Part shown: piece after piece, positions 8,657 through 16,976 of the stretch
Layout of the letters: every line of letters starts with the position of its first letter
How positions within the stretch are numbered: position 1 is the first letter of the stretch
From: Mixta sp031457955
GTDB taxonomy: Bacteria > Pseudomonadota > Gammaproteobacteria > Enterobacterales > Enterobacteriaceae
Length of the DNA: 64,000 nt
Assembly: GCF_031457955.1 (NCBI RefSeq)
Contig: NZ_JAVDXN010000004.1
Coordinates: forward strand, 62,001 to 126,000
Reading direction: 5' to 3'
Notes under the pieces: generated by a model
The model's database searches: none
The model's input: the letters and a program-made list of their open reading frames with translations, nothing else
What the model was told of the DNA's origin: nothing
Position numbers and translations under genes: made by a program

Positions 8657-9469
8657 ATGGCGATAAAATTAATTGCGATTGATATGGACGGTACGCTGCT
8701 TAATCCCCAACACCAGATTTCGCCGCGCGTTAAGCAGGCCATTGGCCAGGCACGTGACCAGGGCGTGCATATCGTACTCACCACCGGACGTCCTTATATC
8801 GGTGTGGAACGTTACCTGATGGAACTGGATTTGCAACAGGAAGGCCAGTATTGCATTACCAACAACGGTGCGCTGGTGCAGCGGGCAGTCAACGGCGACT
8901 GCGTGGCGGAAACCACCCTCGCGTTTGATGATTATCTGAAACTGGAACTGCTGGCGCGCGAACTGGGCGTTCATTTTCAGGCGCTGGATAAATCGTCGCT
9001 CTATACCCCGAACAAAGACATCAGCGAATATACCATTCATGAGGCTTACCTGACCGGCATCCCGGTACGCTATCGCGCGGTAGAAGAGATGGATCGTTCG
9101 CTGACCTTCCCGAAACTGATGATGATCGATCATCCCGAACGGCTGGACGCGGCGATTGCCCGCCTGCCGCAGGAAGTGAAGCAGCATTACACCGTGATGA
9201 AAAGCGCGCCTTTTTATCTCGAAATCCTTCATCCGCAGGTCAATAAAGGCACCGGCGTGCATGCGCTGGCGCAGCAGCTCAAGCTGGCGCGAGATGAAGT
9301 GATGGCGATTGGCGATCAGGAAAACGACCTGGCCATGATTGAGTATGCGGGCACCGGCGTGGCGATGGGTAACGCCATTGATTCCGTGATCGCCATCAGT
9401 CAGTTCGTCACCAAAACCAACGCAGAAGATGGCGTAGCACACGCTATTGAGAAATTTGTACTGCGCTAA
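8657..9469 (+). CDS. yidA: HAD-superfamily sugar phosphatase YidA
   Basis: This is a Cof-type HAD phosphatase of 270 residues, the same length as E. coli YidA, which acts on small sugar phosphates in the cytoplasm. Motif I is DMDGTLL (9-15), with the two catalytic aspartates. Motif II is LTTGRP, and motif III/IV is a Lys followed by AIGDQENDLAMIEYAG. The start ATG at 8657 has AGAGGA about 6 nt upstream. It sits alone between terminators, so it is probably its own transcription unit. E. coli yidB, which lies between gyrB and yidA there, is absent. Confidence 0.96.
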   Translation: MAIKLIAIDMDGTLLNPQHQISPRVKQAIGQARDQGVHIVLTTGRPYIGVERYLMELDLQQEGQYCITNNGALVQRAVNGDCVAETTLAFDDYLKLELLARELGVHFQALDKSSLYTPNKDISEYTIHEAYLTGIPVRYRAVEEMDRSLTFPKLMMIDHPERLDAAIARLPQEVKQHYTVMKSAPFYLEILHPQVNKGTGVHALAQQLKLARDEVMAIGDQENDLAMIEYAGTGVAMGNAIDSVIAISQFVTKTNAEDGVAHAIEKFVLR

Positions 9470-9488
9470 ACGCGCTTACGCTCCCGGT

Positions 9489-9530
9489 AGCAAAAAGGCC
9501 ATCAGTCTGCACGCTGATGGCCTTTTTGCT
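9489..9530 (+). terminator. Intrinsic terminator after yidA
   Basis: A 17-bp perfect inverted repeat (9489-9505 with 9514-9530) has an 8-nt loop. The AAAAAGGCC and GGCCTTTTT arms give a T-run on the plus strand and also on the minus strand, so it could work both ways. Confidence 0.85.
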
Positions 9531-9615
9531 GCGCCAAATTCCGTTAACTGCTCCTTTTCTCGCCTTTTTGCTATCACCACTCTTCTTTTATCTTCTGCCG
9601 TTTTTGTGATCAGGA

Positions 9616-9690
9616 TTGTAGTACAACATATATTTATTGTACTACAGTAGCACCCGTTGCACGCAGTAACGCATTGCGCTTGTACTGCAA
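9616..9690 (+). promoter_or_regulatory. DgoR operator array upstream of dgoR
   Basis: Two copies of a GntR/FadR-type palindrome lie at 9616-9626 (TTGTAGTACAA) and 9637-9647 (TTGTACTACAG), centred 21 bp apart, or two helical turns. Together they form a 10-bp inverted repeat with a 10-bp gap. A weaker third copy is at 9680-9690 (TTGTACTGCAA). These fit the published E. coli DgoR site TTGTA(G/C)TACA(A/T). They lie 67-141 bp before the dgoR start and should mediate repression relieved by D-galactonate. Confidence 0.75.
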
Positions 9691-9756
9691 AACAGAGGCG
9701 AAAAAGTACAGTCACGGTAAAGTAGAGAGCATGACCCCTTTGGATAAGGATGCACC

Positions 9757-10446
9757 ATGACCCTCACAAAAACCGATCGCATTATCGTTACGCTGGGCCG
9801 CCAGATTATCAGCGGCAAATATGTGCCTGGCGCGGCGCTTCCGGCGGAGGCTGAACTGTGCGAAGAGTTCGCTACCTCACGCAATATCATTCGTGAAGTG
9901 TTCCGTTCGCTGATGGCGAAGCGGTTGATTGAAATGAAGCGTTATCGCGGGGCCTTTGTCGCACCGCGTAACCAGTGGAATTACCTGGATACCGAGGTGT
10001 TGCAGTGGGTGCTGGAGCATGACGACGATCCGCGACTTATCGCCGCCATGAGCGAAGTGCGTAACCTGGTTGAGCCAGCTATCGCGCGCTGGGCCGCGGA
10101 GCGCGCCACCTCCAGCGACCTTGCGCAGATTGAATTAGCGCTTAATGACATGATCGCCAACAACCAGAACCGTGAGGCCTTCAACGAAGCGGATATCCGT
10201 TATCACGAAGCGGTGCTGGCCTCGGTACATAATCCTCTGCTGCAGCAGCTGAGCGTGGCGATTAGCTCTTTGCAACGCGCAGTATTTGAACGAACCTGGA
10301 TGGGTGACGAGGCCAATATGCCAAAAACCCTGCGGGAACATAAGGCGCTGTACGATGCGATACGGCACCAGGACAGCCAGGCGGCGGAGCAGGCGGCGCT
10401 TACGATGATCGCCAGCTCTACCCAAAGACTCAAGGAAATCACATGA
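9757..10446 (+). CDS. dgoR: D-galactonate operon repressor (GntR/FadR family)
   Basis: This 229-residue regulator has an N-terminal GntR winged helix (about 1-70; PGAALPAEAELCEEFATSR and NIIREVFRSLMAKRLIE) and a C-terminal all-helical FCD ligand domain (about 85-225). The FCD domain keeps the metal-type residues in DIRYHEAVLASVHNPLL. E. coli DgoR has the same length and position and represses dgo until D-galactonate binds. The stop overlaps the dgoK start, and three matching operator sites lie upstream. Confidence 0.95.
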   Translation: MTLTKTDRIIVTLGRQIISGKYVPGAALPAEAELCEEFATSRNIIREVFRSLMAKRLIEMKRYRGAFVAPRNQWNYLDTEVLQWVLEHDDDPRLIAAMSEVRNLVEPAIARWAAERATSSDLAQIELALNDMIANNQNREAFNEADIRYHEAVLASVHNPLLQQLSVAISSLQRAVFERTWMGDEANMPKTLREHKALYDAIRHQDSQAAEQAALTMIASSTQRLKEIT

Positions 10447-11327
10447 CATCACGCTATATCGCTATCGACTGGGGTTCGACCAATCTGCGCGCCTGGCTTT
10501 TTCAGGATGGCGAGTGTCAGGAGAGCCGGAAATCGGAGGCGGGCGTCACCCGTCTTAACGGCCGATCCCCCGAAGCGGTGTTAGCGGAGGTTACCCAGGG
10601 CTGGCGCAACGCGGCGACGCCGGTGATGATGGCCGGGATGGTTGGCAGCAACGCTGGCTGGAAAACCGCGCCTTATTTGCCCTGTCCGGCTCGCTTCAGC
10701 GATTTTGGTCAACAGCTCACTGTGGCGGCACCCAATGTTTTTATTATCCCAGGCCTCTGCGTACAGCAGGAAAACAACCGTAACGTGATGCGCGGCGAAG
10801 AGACGCAGCTGCTTGGCGCGCGGGCGCTCAAGCCTGCGCCGCTCTATGTCATGCCCGGCACCCACTGCAAATGGGTACGCGCCGATAGTGAGCAGGTCTC
10901 TGATTTCCGTACCGTTATGACCGGTGAACTGCATCATCTGCTGTTGACGCATTCATTAGTCGGTGCCGGACTGCCCGCCCAGCAGGCAAGCGCTGAAGCT
11001 TTTCGCGCCGGACTGACGCAGGGGCTGGAAACCGATGCGCCGCTGGCCCGGTTGTTTGAGGTGCGTGCCGCCCACGTACTCGGCGAGCTACCGCGCGAGC
11101 AGGTCAGTGAATATCTCTCCGGGCTGCTGATTGGCAACGAAGTGGCCAGCATGGTGCGCCAGTGGCGGCCAGACGCACAGCAACCTATCACCATTGTCGC
11201 CAGCCAGGCGCTTGCTGAACGTTACCAACAGGCGCTCAGCGCACTAAACATCAGCGCACAGGTGCTGGAAGGCGATACCGCATTTCAGGCAGGTATAAGG
11301 AGCATCATTCATGCAGTGGCAAAATAG
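10443..11327 (+). CDS. dgoK: 2-dehydro-3-deoxygalactonokinase
   Basis: DgoK phosphorylates 2-keto-3-deoxy-D-galactonate at C6 with ATP in the De Ley-Doudoroff galactonate pathway. The product has 294 residues (E. coli DgoK 292). It carries the sugar-kinase phosphate loop IAIDWGSTNLRAW near the N-terminus, a MAGMVGSNAGW segment, and the GEETQLLGA and MPGTHCKWV motifs of the family. It overlaps dgoR by ATGA and dgoA by 17 bp, a tightly packed operon. Confidence 0.95.
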   Translation: MTSRYIAIDWGSTNLRAWLFQDGECQESRKSEAGVTRLNGRSPEAVLAEVTQGWRNAATPVMMAGMVGSNAGWKTAPYLPCPARFSDFGQQLTVAAPNVFIIPGLCVQQENNRNVMRGEETQLLGARALKPAPLYVMPGTHCKWVRADSEQVSDFRTVMTGELHHLLLTHSLVGAGLPAQQASAEAFRAGLTQGLETDAPLARLFEVRAAHVLGELPREQVSEYLSGLLIGNEVASMVRQWRPDAQQPITIVASQALAERYQQALSALNISAQVLEGDTAFQAGIRSIIHAVAK

Positions 11328-11928
11328 ACTTCCGCTTATCGCTATCCTGCGCGGCATTACGCCAGCAGAGGCGTACGAGCACGTCGAGGCGGTAATTACG
11401 GCCGGGTTTGAAGCCGTAGAAATCCCGCTTAACTCGCCGGAATGGCGCACCAGCATTCCGGCGATGGTGAAGGCGTTTGGTAACCAGGCGTTGATTGGCG
11501 CAGGGACTGTGCTCAAACCGGAACAGGTCGATGAGCTGGCGGAGATGGGTTGCAAACTTATCGTCACCCCGAATATCCAGCCGGAGCTTATCCGGCGCGC
11601 GGTAAATTACGGCATGAGCGTTTGCCCCGGCTGCGCCACGGCGACAGAGGCGTTTAACGCCATTGAGGCGGGCGCGCAGGCGCTGAAAATCTTCCCTTCC
11701 TCCGCCTTTGGGCCCGATTACATCAAGGCGCTGAAAGCGGTGTTGCCGCCGGAAATCCCGGTTTTCGCCGTGGGCGGCGTGACGCCTGACAATCTGGCGC
11801 AGTGGCTGAAGGCGGGCTGTATCGGCGCCGGACTGGGTAGCGATTTATACCGTGCCGGGCAGCCGTTAAAACGCACTGTTGAACAGGCGCAAGCATTCGT
11901 TAAAGCATATCAAGAGGCCGTGCAATGA
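11311..11928 (+). CDS. dgoA: 2-dehydro-3-deoxy-6-phosphogalactonate aldolase
   Basis: This aldolase cleaves 2-keto-3-deoxy-6-phosphogalactonate to pyruvate and glyceraldehyde 3-phosphate. The product has 205 residues, the E. coli DgoA length, with a KDPG-aldolase TIM-barrel fold. The glutamate in GFEAVEIPLNSPEW and the Schiff-base lysine in ALKIFPSSAFGPDY are present, as is the phosphate loop FAVGGVTPDNL. The start overlaps dgoK and the stop overlaps dgoD by ATGA. Confidence 0.96.
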   Translation: MQWQNRLPLIAILRGITPAEAYEHVEAVITAGFEAVEIPLNSPEWRTSIPAMVKAFGNQALIGAGTVLKPEQVDELAEMGCKLIVTPNIQPELIRRAVNYGMSVCPGCATATEAFNAIEAGAQALKIFPSSAFGPDYIKALKAVLPPEIPVFAVGGVTPDNLAQWLKAGCIGAGLGSDLYRAGQPLKRTVEQAQAFVKAYQEAVQ

Positions 11929-13073
11929 AAATAACCAAAATCACCACCTGGCGTTTACCTCCTCGCTGGATGTTTCTCAAGATCGAAACCGATGAGGGCG
12001 TGGTCGGCTGGGGCGAACCGGTGATCGAAGGACGCGCCCGCACGGTTGAGGCGGCGGTGCACGAATTAAGCGAATACCTGATTGGTCAGGACCCGTCCCG
12101 CATCAACGATCTCTGGCAGGTGATGTATCGCGGCGGCTTTTATCGCGGCGGTCCGATCTTAATGAGCGCGATCGCCGGTATCGATCAGGCGCTGTGGGAT
12201 ATTAAAGGAAAAGTATTAAATGCGCCGGTCTGGCAGTTAATGGGCGGCCTGGTACGAGACAAAATCAAAGCGTATAGCTGGGTTGGCGGCGATCGCCCCG
12301 CAGAAGTCATTGATGGTATTCAGACGCTGCGCAAGATTGGCTTCGACACCTTTAAATTAAACGGCTGCGAAGAGCTGGGCGTTATTGATAACGCACGCAA
12401 AGTCGATGCGGCGGTAAATACCGTTGCGCAGATTCGTGAAGCCTTCGGCATGGATATCGAATTCGGGCTTGATTTTCACGGTCGCGTCAGCGCGCCGATG
12501 GCAAAAATATTAATTAAAGAGCTGGAACCCTATCGTCCGTTATTTATTGAAGAGCCGGTGCTGGCGGAGCAGGCGGAATATTATCCACGGCTGGCGGCGC
12601 AAACCTCTATTCCTATCGCTGCGGGCGAGCGCATGTTCTCGCGCTTCGAGTTTAAGCGCGTACTGGAAGCGGGCGGCCTGGCTATTCTGCAGCCCGATTT
12701 GTCGCATGCAGGCGGTATCACCGAGTGCTATAAAATCGCGGCGATGGCGGAAGCCTATGACGTCGGGCTTGCGCCGCACTGTCCGCTGGGGCCGATTGCG
12801 CTGGCAGCCTGTTTACACGTTGATTTCGTCTCACGCAATGCCGTATTCCAGGAACAGAGTATGGGCATCCACTATAACCAGGGCGCTGAGCTGCTCGACT
12901 TTGTAAAAAACAAAGAGGACTTCAAAATGGAAGGGGGTTATTTCCTGCCGTTAATGAAGCCGGGTCTGGGCGTGGAAATTGACGAGGAGCAGGTCATTGC
13001 CCGCAGCCAAAATAATAGCGACTGGCGTAACCCGCTATGGCGTCACGATGATGGCTCGGTTGCCGAATGGTAA
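11925..13073 (+). CDS. dgoD: D-galactonate dehydratase
   Basis: This mandelate-racemase-type enolase superfamily enzyme converts D-galactonate to 2-keto-3-deoxygalactonate. Its 382 residues match E. coli DgoD. Metal ligands lie in GLDFHGRVS, FIEEPVL and AAGERMFSRFEF, and the catalytic His region is LAPHCPLGPIALAA. It is the first enzyme of the pathway whose next steps are dgoK and dgoA just upstream. Confidence 0.97.
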   Translation: MKITKITTWRLPPRWMFLKIETDEGVVGWGEPVIEGRARTVEAAVHELSEYLIGQDPSRINDLWQVMYRGGFYRGGPILMSAIAGIDQALWDIKGKVLNAPVWQLMGGLVRDKIKAYSWVGGDRPAEVIDGIQTLRKIGFDTFKLNGCEELGVIDNARKVDAAVNTVAQIREAFGMDIEFGLDFHGRVSAPMAKILIKELEPYRPLFIEEPVLAEQAEYYPRLAAQTSIPIAAGERMFSRFEFKRVLEAGGLAILQPDLSHAGGITECYKIAAMAEAYDVGLAPHCPLGPIALAACLHVDFVSRNAVFQEQSMGIHYNQGAELLDFVKNKEDFKMEGGYFLPLMKPGLGVEIDEEQVIARSQNNSDWRNPLWRHDDGSVAEW

Positions 13074-13118
13074 AGTCGCACCCTGTTTAGCGGCATAAAA
13101 GCGAGGCTACTATCTATT

Positions 13119-13139
13119 TGTCGCCGTACGCTAGCGACA
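13119..13139 (+). other. Weak hairpin in the dgoD-dgoT gap
   Basis: The 176-nt gap between dgoD and dgoT contains a 6-bp stem TGTCGC (13119-13124) and GCGACA (13134-13139) with a 9-nt loop and no T-run. It may tune read-through or mRNA stability. Nothing else stands out in the gap. Confidence 0.3.
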
Positions 13140-13249
13140 TAGTTAACGCCTGAGCTTAATAAATAAAAAAATTCATATCTGAACACCCTCTGTAATCCAC
13201 AGGGCATGGTGACTGGCCTCGCCATGCCAAAATCTGGAGAAAGTTTATT

Positions 13250-14542
13250 ATGGATATACCCTTAACGACGGCAAAGGGCGGGCGTCGGCGCTATCTTACG
13301 CTGGTAATGATCTTTATTACCGTCGTCATCTGTTACGTTGATCGCGCTAATCTGGCGGTGGCTTCGGCCCATATTCAGCAGGAGTTCGGCATCAGCAAGG
13401 CGGAAATGGGCTATGTGTTTTCCGCCTTCGCCTGGCTTTATACGCTTTGCCAGATCCCCGGCGGCTGGTTCCTCGATCGGGTCGGGTCGCGTCTGACCTA
13501 TTTCATCGCTATTTTCGGCTGGTCGGTTGCCACGCTATTCCAGGGTTTCGCCAGCGGGCTGATGTCGCTTATTGGCCTGCGTGCTATCACCGGGATTTTT
13601 GAAGCCCCTGCGTTTCCCACCAACAACCGCATGGTAACCAGCTGGTTTCCAGAGCAGGAGCGCGCTTCGGCGGTAGGCTTTTACACCTCCGGACAGTTTG
13701 TCGGGCTGGCCTTTCTTACGCCTCTGCTGATCTGGATCCAGGAAATACTCAGCTGGCACTGGGTGTTTATCATCACCGGCGGCATCGGCATTATCTGGTC
13801 GCTGATCTGGCTGAAGGTTTATCAGCCGCCGCGCCTGACTAAAAGCCTCAGCAAGGCGGAGCTGGAGTACATTCGCGACGGCGGCGGGCTGGTGGATGGC
13901 GATGCGCCAGCAACCAGGGCTGAGCGGCAGCCGCTCTCCCGTGCTGACTGGAAGCTGGTTTTCCATCGCAAGCTGATCGGCGTTTACCTCGGCCAGTTCG
14001 CCGTAACCTCCACGCTCTGGTTCTTCCTGACCTGGTTTCCAAACTATCTGACGCAGGAAAAAGGCATCACCGCGCTCAAGGCGGGCTTTATGACCACCGT
14101 GCCGTTCCTCGCCGCCTTCGTTGGCGTGCTGCTCTCCGGCTGGGTGGCAGACCGTCTGGTGCGGCAAGGGCGCTCGCTCGGCGTGGCGCGCAAAACGCCG
14201 ATTATCTGCGGGCTGCTGATCTCTACCTGCATCATGGCGGCAAACTACACCAACGATCCGGTTTGGATCATGACGCTGATGGCTGTGGCCTTCTTTGGCA
14301 ACGGCTTTGCTTCCATTACCTGGTCGCTGGTTTCGTCGTTGGCACCGATGCGCCTGATCGGCCTGACCGGCGGCGTGTTTAATTTTGTCGGCGGTCTGGG
14401 CGGGATCACCGTGCCGCTGGTGATTGGCTATCTGGCGCAGGATTACGGTTTCGGCCCGGCGCTGGTTTATATCTCCGTGGTGGCGCTGATTGGTGCGCTC
14501 TCTTATATCCTGCTGGTCGGGGAGGTGAAGCGCGTGGGTTAA
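13250..14542 (+). CDS. dgoT: D-galactonate transporter (MFS)
   Basis: This is a 430-residue, 12-helix member of the anion:cation symporter branch of the major facilitator superfamily, matching E. coli DgoT (430 residues). It imports D-galactonate with protons. Characteristic segments are CYVDRANLAVASAHIQ in helix 1, PGGWFLDRVGSR in loop 2-3 and GIFEAPAFPTNNRM in helix 4. The ATG has GGAG about 10 nt upstream. It closes the dgoRKADT operon, and a hairpin follows the stop. Confidence 0.96.
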   Translation: MDIPLTTAKGGRRRYLTLVMIFITVVICYVDRANLAVASAHIQQEFGISKAEMGYVFSAFAWLYTLCQIPGGWFLDRVGSRLTYFIAIFGWSVATLFQGFASGLMSLIGLRAITGIFEAPAFPTNNRMVTSWFPEQERASAVGFYTSGQFVGLAFLTPLLIWIQEILSWHWVFIITGGIGIIWSLIWLKVYQPPRLTKSLSKAELEYIRDGGGLVDGDAPATRAERQPLSRADWKLVFHRKLIGVYLGQFAVTSTLWFFLTWFPNYLTQEKGITALKAGFMTTVPFLAAFVGVLLSGWVADRLVRQGRSLGVARKTPIICGLLISTCIMAANYTNDPVWIMTLMAVAFFGNGFASITWSLVSSLAPMRLIGLTGGVFNFVGGLGGITVPLVIGYLAQDYGFGPALVYISVVALIGALSYILLVGEVKRVG

Positions 14543-14582
14543 GCCCCGCCGGAAACAGAAAAGCGACGGAGCGCATCAGGTG

Positions 14583-14613
14583 CGTTACCGTCCGGCATCA
14601 GCGGACGGTAACG
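14583..14613 (+). terminator. Hairpin after dgoT
   Basis: A 12-bp perfect stem (14583-14594 with 14602-14613) with a 7-nt loop lies 41 nt after dgoT. It lacks a real T-run, so it may be a weak terminator or a 3'-end stabiliser. Confidence 0.6.
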
Positions 14614-14677
14614 GCTTAATATGATAAAAACTAACCGTTAATCAGTTGCTTATAAACGGTATCGCGAGGGTTCCGCT

Positions 14678-15982
14678 ATGAATACCGATCTGTACACTAC
14701 AACGTTACGACAGCTAAACGCGAAAATTATTCCTTTTATTATCATCTGCTACTTCGTCGCTAACCTCGATAAAACCAACATCTCTATCGCGGCGTTGCAA
14801 ATGAACGCCGATCTTGGCCTGAGTGCCAGCATGTACGGCCTTGGTGTAGGGATGTTTTATATCTCTTACATTATTTTTGAAATTCCCAGCAATGTGATCA
14901 TGACAAAGGTAGGCGCGCGCGTCTGGATTGCGCGCATCATGATTACCTGGGGCATCGTCAGCGCGGGGATGTCCCTGGTGCAGACGCCAACGCAGCTCTA
15001 CGTGATGCGTTTTTTACTTGGCATGGCGGAGGCCGGTTTTACGCCGGGCATCATCTATTACATCTCCTGCTGGTTTCCGAAAAGCAACCGCGCGCGCGCG
15101 ATGTCTTTCTTTTATATGGGTTCTGTGATGGCGTCGATTATCGGCCTGCCGCTTTCCGGCACGCTGTTAAATATGCACGGCATTGCCGATATCGCGGGCT
15201 GGCGCTGGTTGTTCGCCATTGAAGGCGTGCCTGCGGTGGTGCTGGGGATTTTGGTGTTGTGGCGCCTGCCGCAAACGCCCGATCACGCAGCATGGCTTTC
15301 CAGCGCCCAAAAACAATGGCTGAAAGCACAGCTTGAACGCGATAACGCCGGCGTGGAAGTCGATAAAAACCATAGCTGGTACAGCGCGCTAAAAAACAAA
15401 ACCGTCCTGCTGCTGAGTTTGGTTTGGTTTCTGCAGGCGTTCGGCTCTATTGGTATCACGCTGTTTTTGCCGTTGATTATCAAAAGCATGGCGAGCGAGC
15501 AAAGCAACCTGGTCGTGAGCCTGCTTTCTGCCGCGCCCTTTATCGCCGCCTGTTTATTTATGTATCTTAACGGCCGCCACTCTGACACCACCAACGAGCG
15601 CAGCTGGCACCTTGGCCTGCCGCTGATCCTTTCCGGTTTATCGCTGGCTGCGGCTATCTACACCAGCAATCTGCTGGTGGCCTGGCTGCTGCTGGTGTTA
15701 ACCGTTGGGTTTAACTTTGCGCTGACTCCGATTTTCTGGGCCGTTACCACCGAAAAGCTGGCAGGCGTCGCCGCTGCTGCGTCTATCGCCTTTATTAATA
15801 CGGTGGCGAACTTCGTCGGGCTAGGCCTGCCGCCGCTTTTGGGCAAAATCAAAGATATGACGAATAGCTATCACTATGGGCTGCTGATTGTGGCGGTGGC
15901 GCTGATACTCGGCGGCATTATTGGCGTGCTGGTATCGCGTCCGACGCGTCCGGCTGGACAAACCGCTTCCCGCCTCTCTTAA
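14678..15982 (+). CDS. MFS transporter, anion:cation symporter family
   Basis: This 434-residue, 12-helix transporter is of the phthalate/tartrate permease type. Family markers are ANLDKTNISIAALQMN in helix 1, IPSNVIMTKVGARVWIARIM in loop 2-3 and GMAEAGFTPGIIYYIS in helix 4. The substrate is not known. The next gene, a 2-hydroxyacid dehydrogenase starting 13 nt later, is probably co-transcribed, which suggests uptake of a hydroxy- or keto-acid. No dedicated regulator is adjacent. It is distinct from dgoT and not a duplicate of it. Confidence 0.85.
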   Translation: MNTDLYTTTLRQLNAKIIPFIIICYFVANLDKTNISIAALQMNADLGLSASMYGLGVGMFYISYIIFEIPSNVIMTKVGARVWIARIMITWGIVSAGMSLVQTPTQLYVMRFLLGMAEAGFTPGIIYYISCWFPKSNRARAMSFFYMGSVMASIIGLPLSGTLLNMHGIADIAGWRWLFAIEGVPAVVLGILVLWRLPQTPDHAAWLSSAQKQWLKAQLERDNAGVEVDKNHSWYSALKNKTVLLLSLVWFLQAFGSIGITLFLPLIIKSMASEQSNLVVSLLSAAPFIAACLFMYLNGRHSDTTNERSWHLGLPLILSGLSLAAAIYTSNLLVAWLLLVLTVGFNFALTPIFWAVTTEKLAGVAAAASIAFINTVANFVGLGLPPLLGKIKDMTNSYHYGLLIVAVALILGGIIGVLVSRPTRPAGQTASRLS

Positions 15983-15995
15983 CGCAGGAGTGAAA

Positions 15996-16916
15996 ATGAA
16001 ACAGAAAGTATTAAAACAGGCCAGTCTGCCAGATGCGCTCACCGCCGCGCTGAGTGAACGTTACGATCTGCACGAACTGGCCGATATTGCCGCTATCGCT
16101 GATGAGGTGACGGTGGTTATCACCAACGGCGAAGCGGTCGTGACGCGTGAATTCATCGCGTCGCTGCCTGCGCTAAAGCTGATTGCCGTATTTGGCGTCG
16201 GTTATGATGGCGTGGATGTGGTGGCGGCGCGTGAGCACGGCGTGGCCGTGACCCACACGCCAGGCGTGCTGACGGATGACGTTGCCGATCTCGCTATCGG
16301 TCTGCTGCTGGCGACGTCACGGCAAATTGTCGCCGCACAGAAGTTTATCGAACAGGAGAAGTGGCGGGACGGCGGCTTTCAGTGGACGCGTAAGGTTTCC
16401 GGCGCGCGTCTCGGCATTTTCGGTATGGGCCGCATCGGTCAGGCGATTGCCCGCCGCGCCGAGGGCTTTGAAATGGATATCGCTTATCACAGCCGGCGGC
16501 CGGATAGCAGCCTGCCGTGGCGTTTTATCGATGACCTGCGCACGCTGGCAGAATGGAGCGATTTCCTGATGATCTGCGTGCCGGGCGGCGCACAGACGCA
16601 GGGAAAGATAGACCAGGCGATTCTCAGCGCGCTGGGGCCGCAGGGCATGCTAATCAATATTTCACGCGGCAGTGTGGTCGATGAGGCGGCGCTTATCGAC
16701 GCGCTGGATAAAGCGGCCATTGCGGGTGCGGGGCTGGATGTATTTGCCGCCGAACCGAACGTGCCCGCTGCATTGCAGCAGCGCGATAACGTTGTCATTA
16801 CGCCGCATATGGCCAGCGCGACCTGGGAGACGCGTCGTGAGATGTCGCGGCTGGTGCTGGAGAATGTTAACGCCTGGTTTAGCGGTCAGCCGCTCATTAC
16901 CCCGGTTTCCCAATAG
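15996..16916 (+). CDS. D-isomer 2-hydroxyacid dehydrogenase (hydroxypyruvate reductase-like)
   Basis: This 306-residue NAD(P)-dependent oxidoreductase interconverts 2-keto and D-2-hydroxy acids; glyoxylate or hydroxypyruvate are likely substrates. The start is ATG 15996, which has AGGAG 5 nt upstream; an ATG at 15921 would overlap the transporter gene. The Rossmann motif is GIFGMGRIGQAIA. The catalytic Arg lies in NISRGSVVDE, the Glu in LDVFAAEPNVP and the His in ITPHMASAT. A second, GhrB-type paralogue is at 51.8 kb. A strong terminator follows. Confidence 0.88.
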   Translation: MKQKVLKQASLPDALTAALSERYDLHELADIAAIADEVTVVITNGEAVVTREFIASLPALKLIAVFGVGYDGVDVVAAREHGVAVTHTPGVLTDDVADLAIGLLLATSRQIVAAQKFIEQEKWRDGGFQWTRKVSGARLGIFGMGRIGQAIARRAEGFEMDIAYHSRRPDSSLPWRFIDDLRTLAEWSDFLMICVPGGAQTQGKIDQAILSALGPQGMLINISRGSVVDEAALIDALDKAAIAGAGLDVFAAEPNVPAALQQRDNVVITPHMASATWETRREMSRLVLENVNAWFSGQPLITPVSQ

Positions 16917-16939
16917 GTTTTTACGCACGAATCTTTTAC

Positions 16940-16972
16940 CCTGAGGCGATACTTCGTCGCTTCAGGTTTTTT
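16940..16972 (+). terminator. Intrinsic terminator abutting the yidR start
   Basis: A 10-bp stem with one G-T pair (16940-16949 with 16957-16966), a 7-nt loop and six T residues ends 4 nt before the yidR ATG. The 3' arm contains the only AGG that could serve as ribosome-binding site for yidR, so the hairpin may also limit its translation. Confidence 0.85.
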
Positions 16973-16976
16973 ACTT

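Noticed and set aside
8669..9442. 257-codon antisense frame in yidA
   Set aside because: Fully within the well-supported yidA gene and without recognisable motifs.
13535..14167. 210-codon antisense frame in dgoT
   Set aside because: Composition is typical of the complement of a membrane protein gene; there is no independent support.
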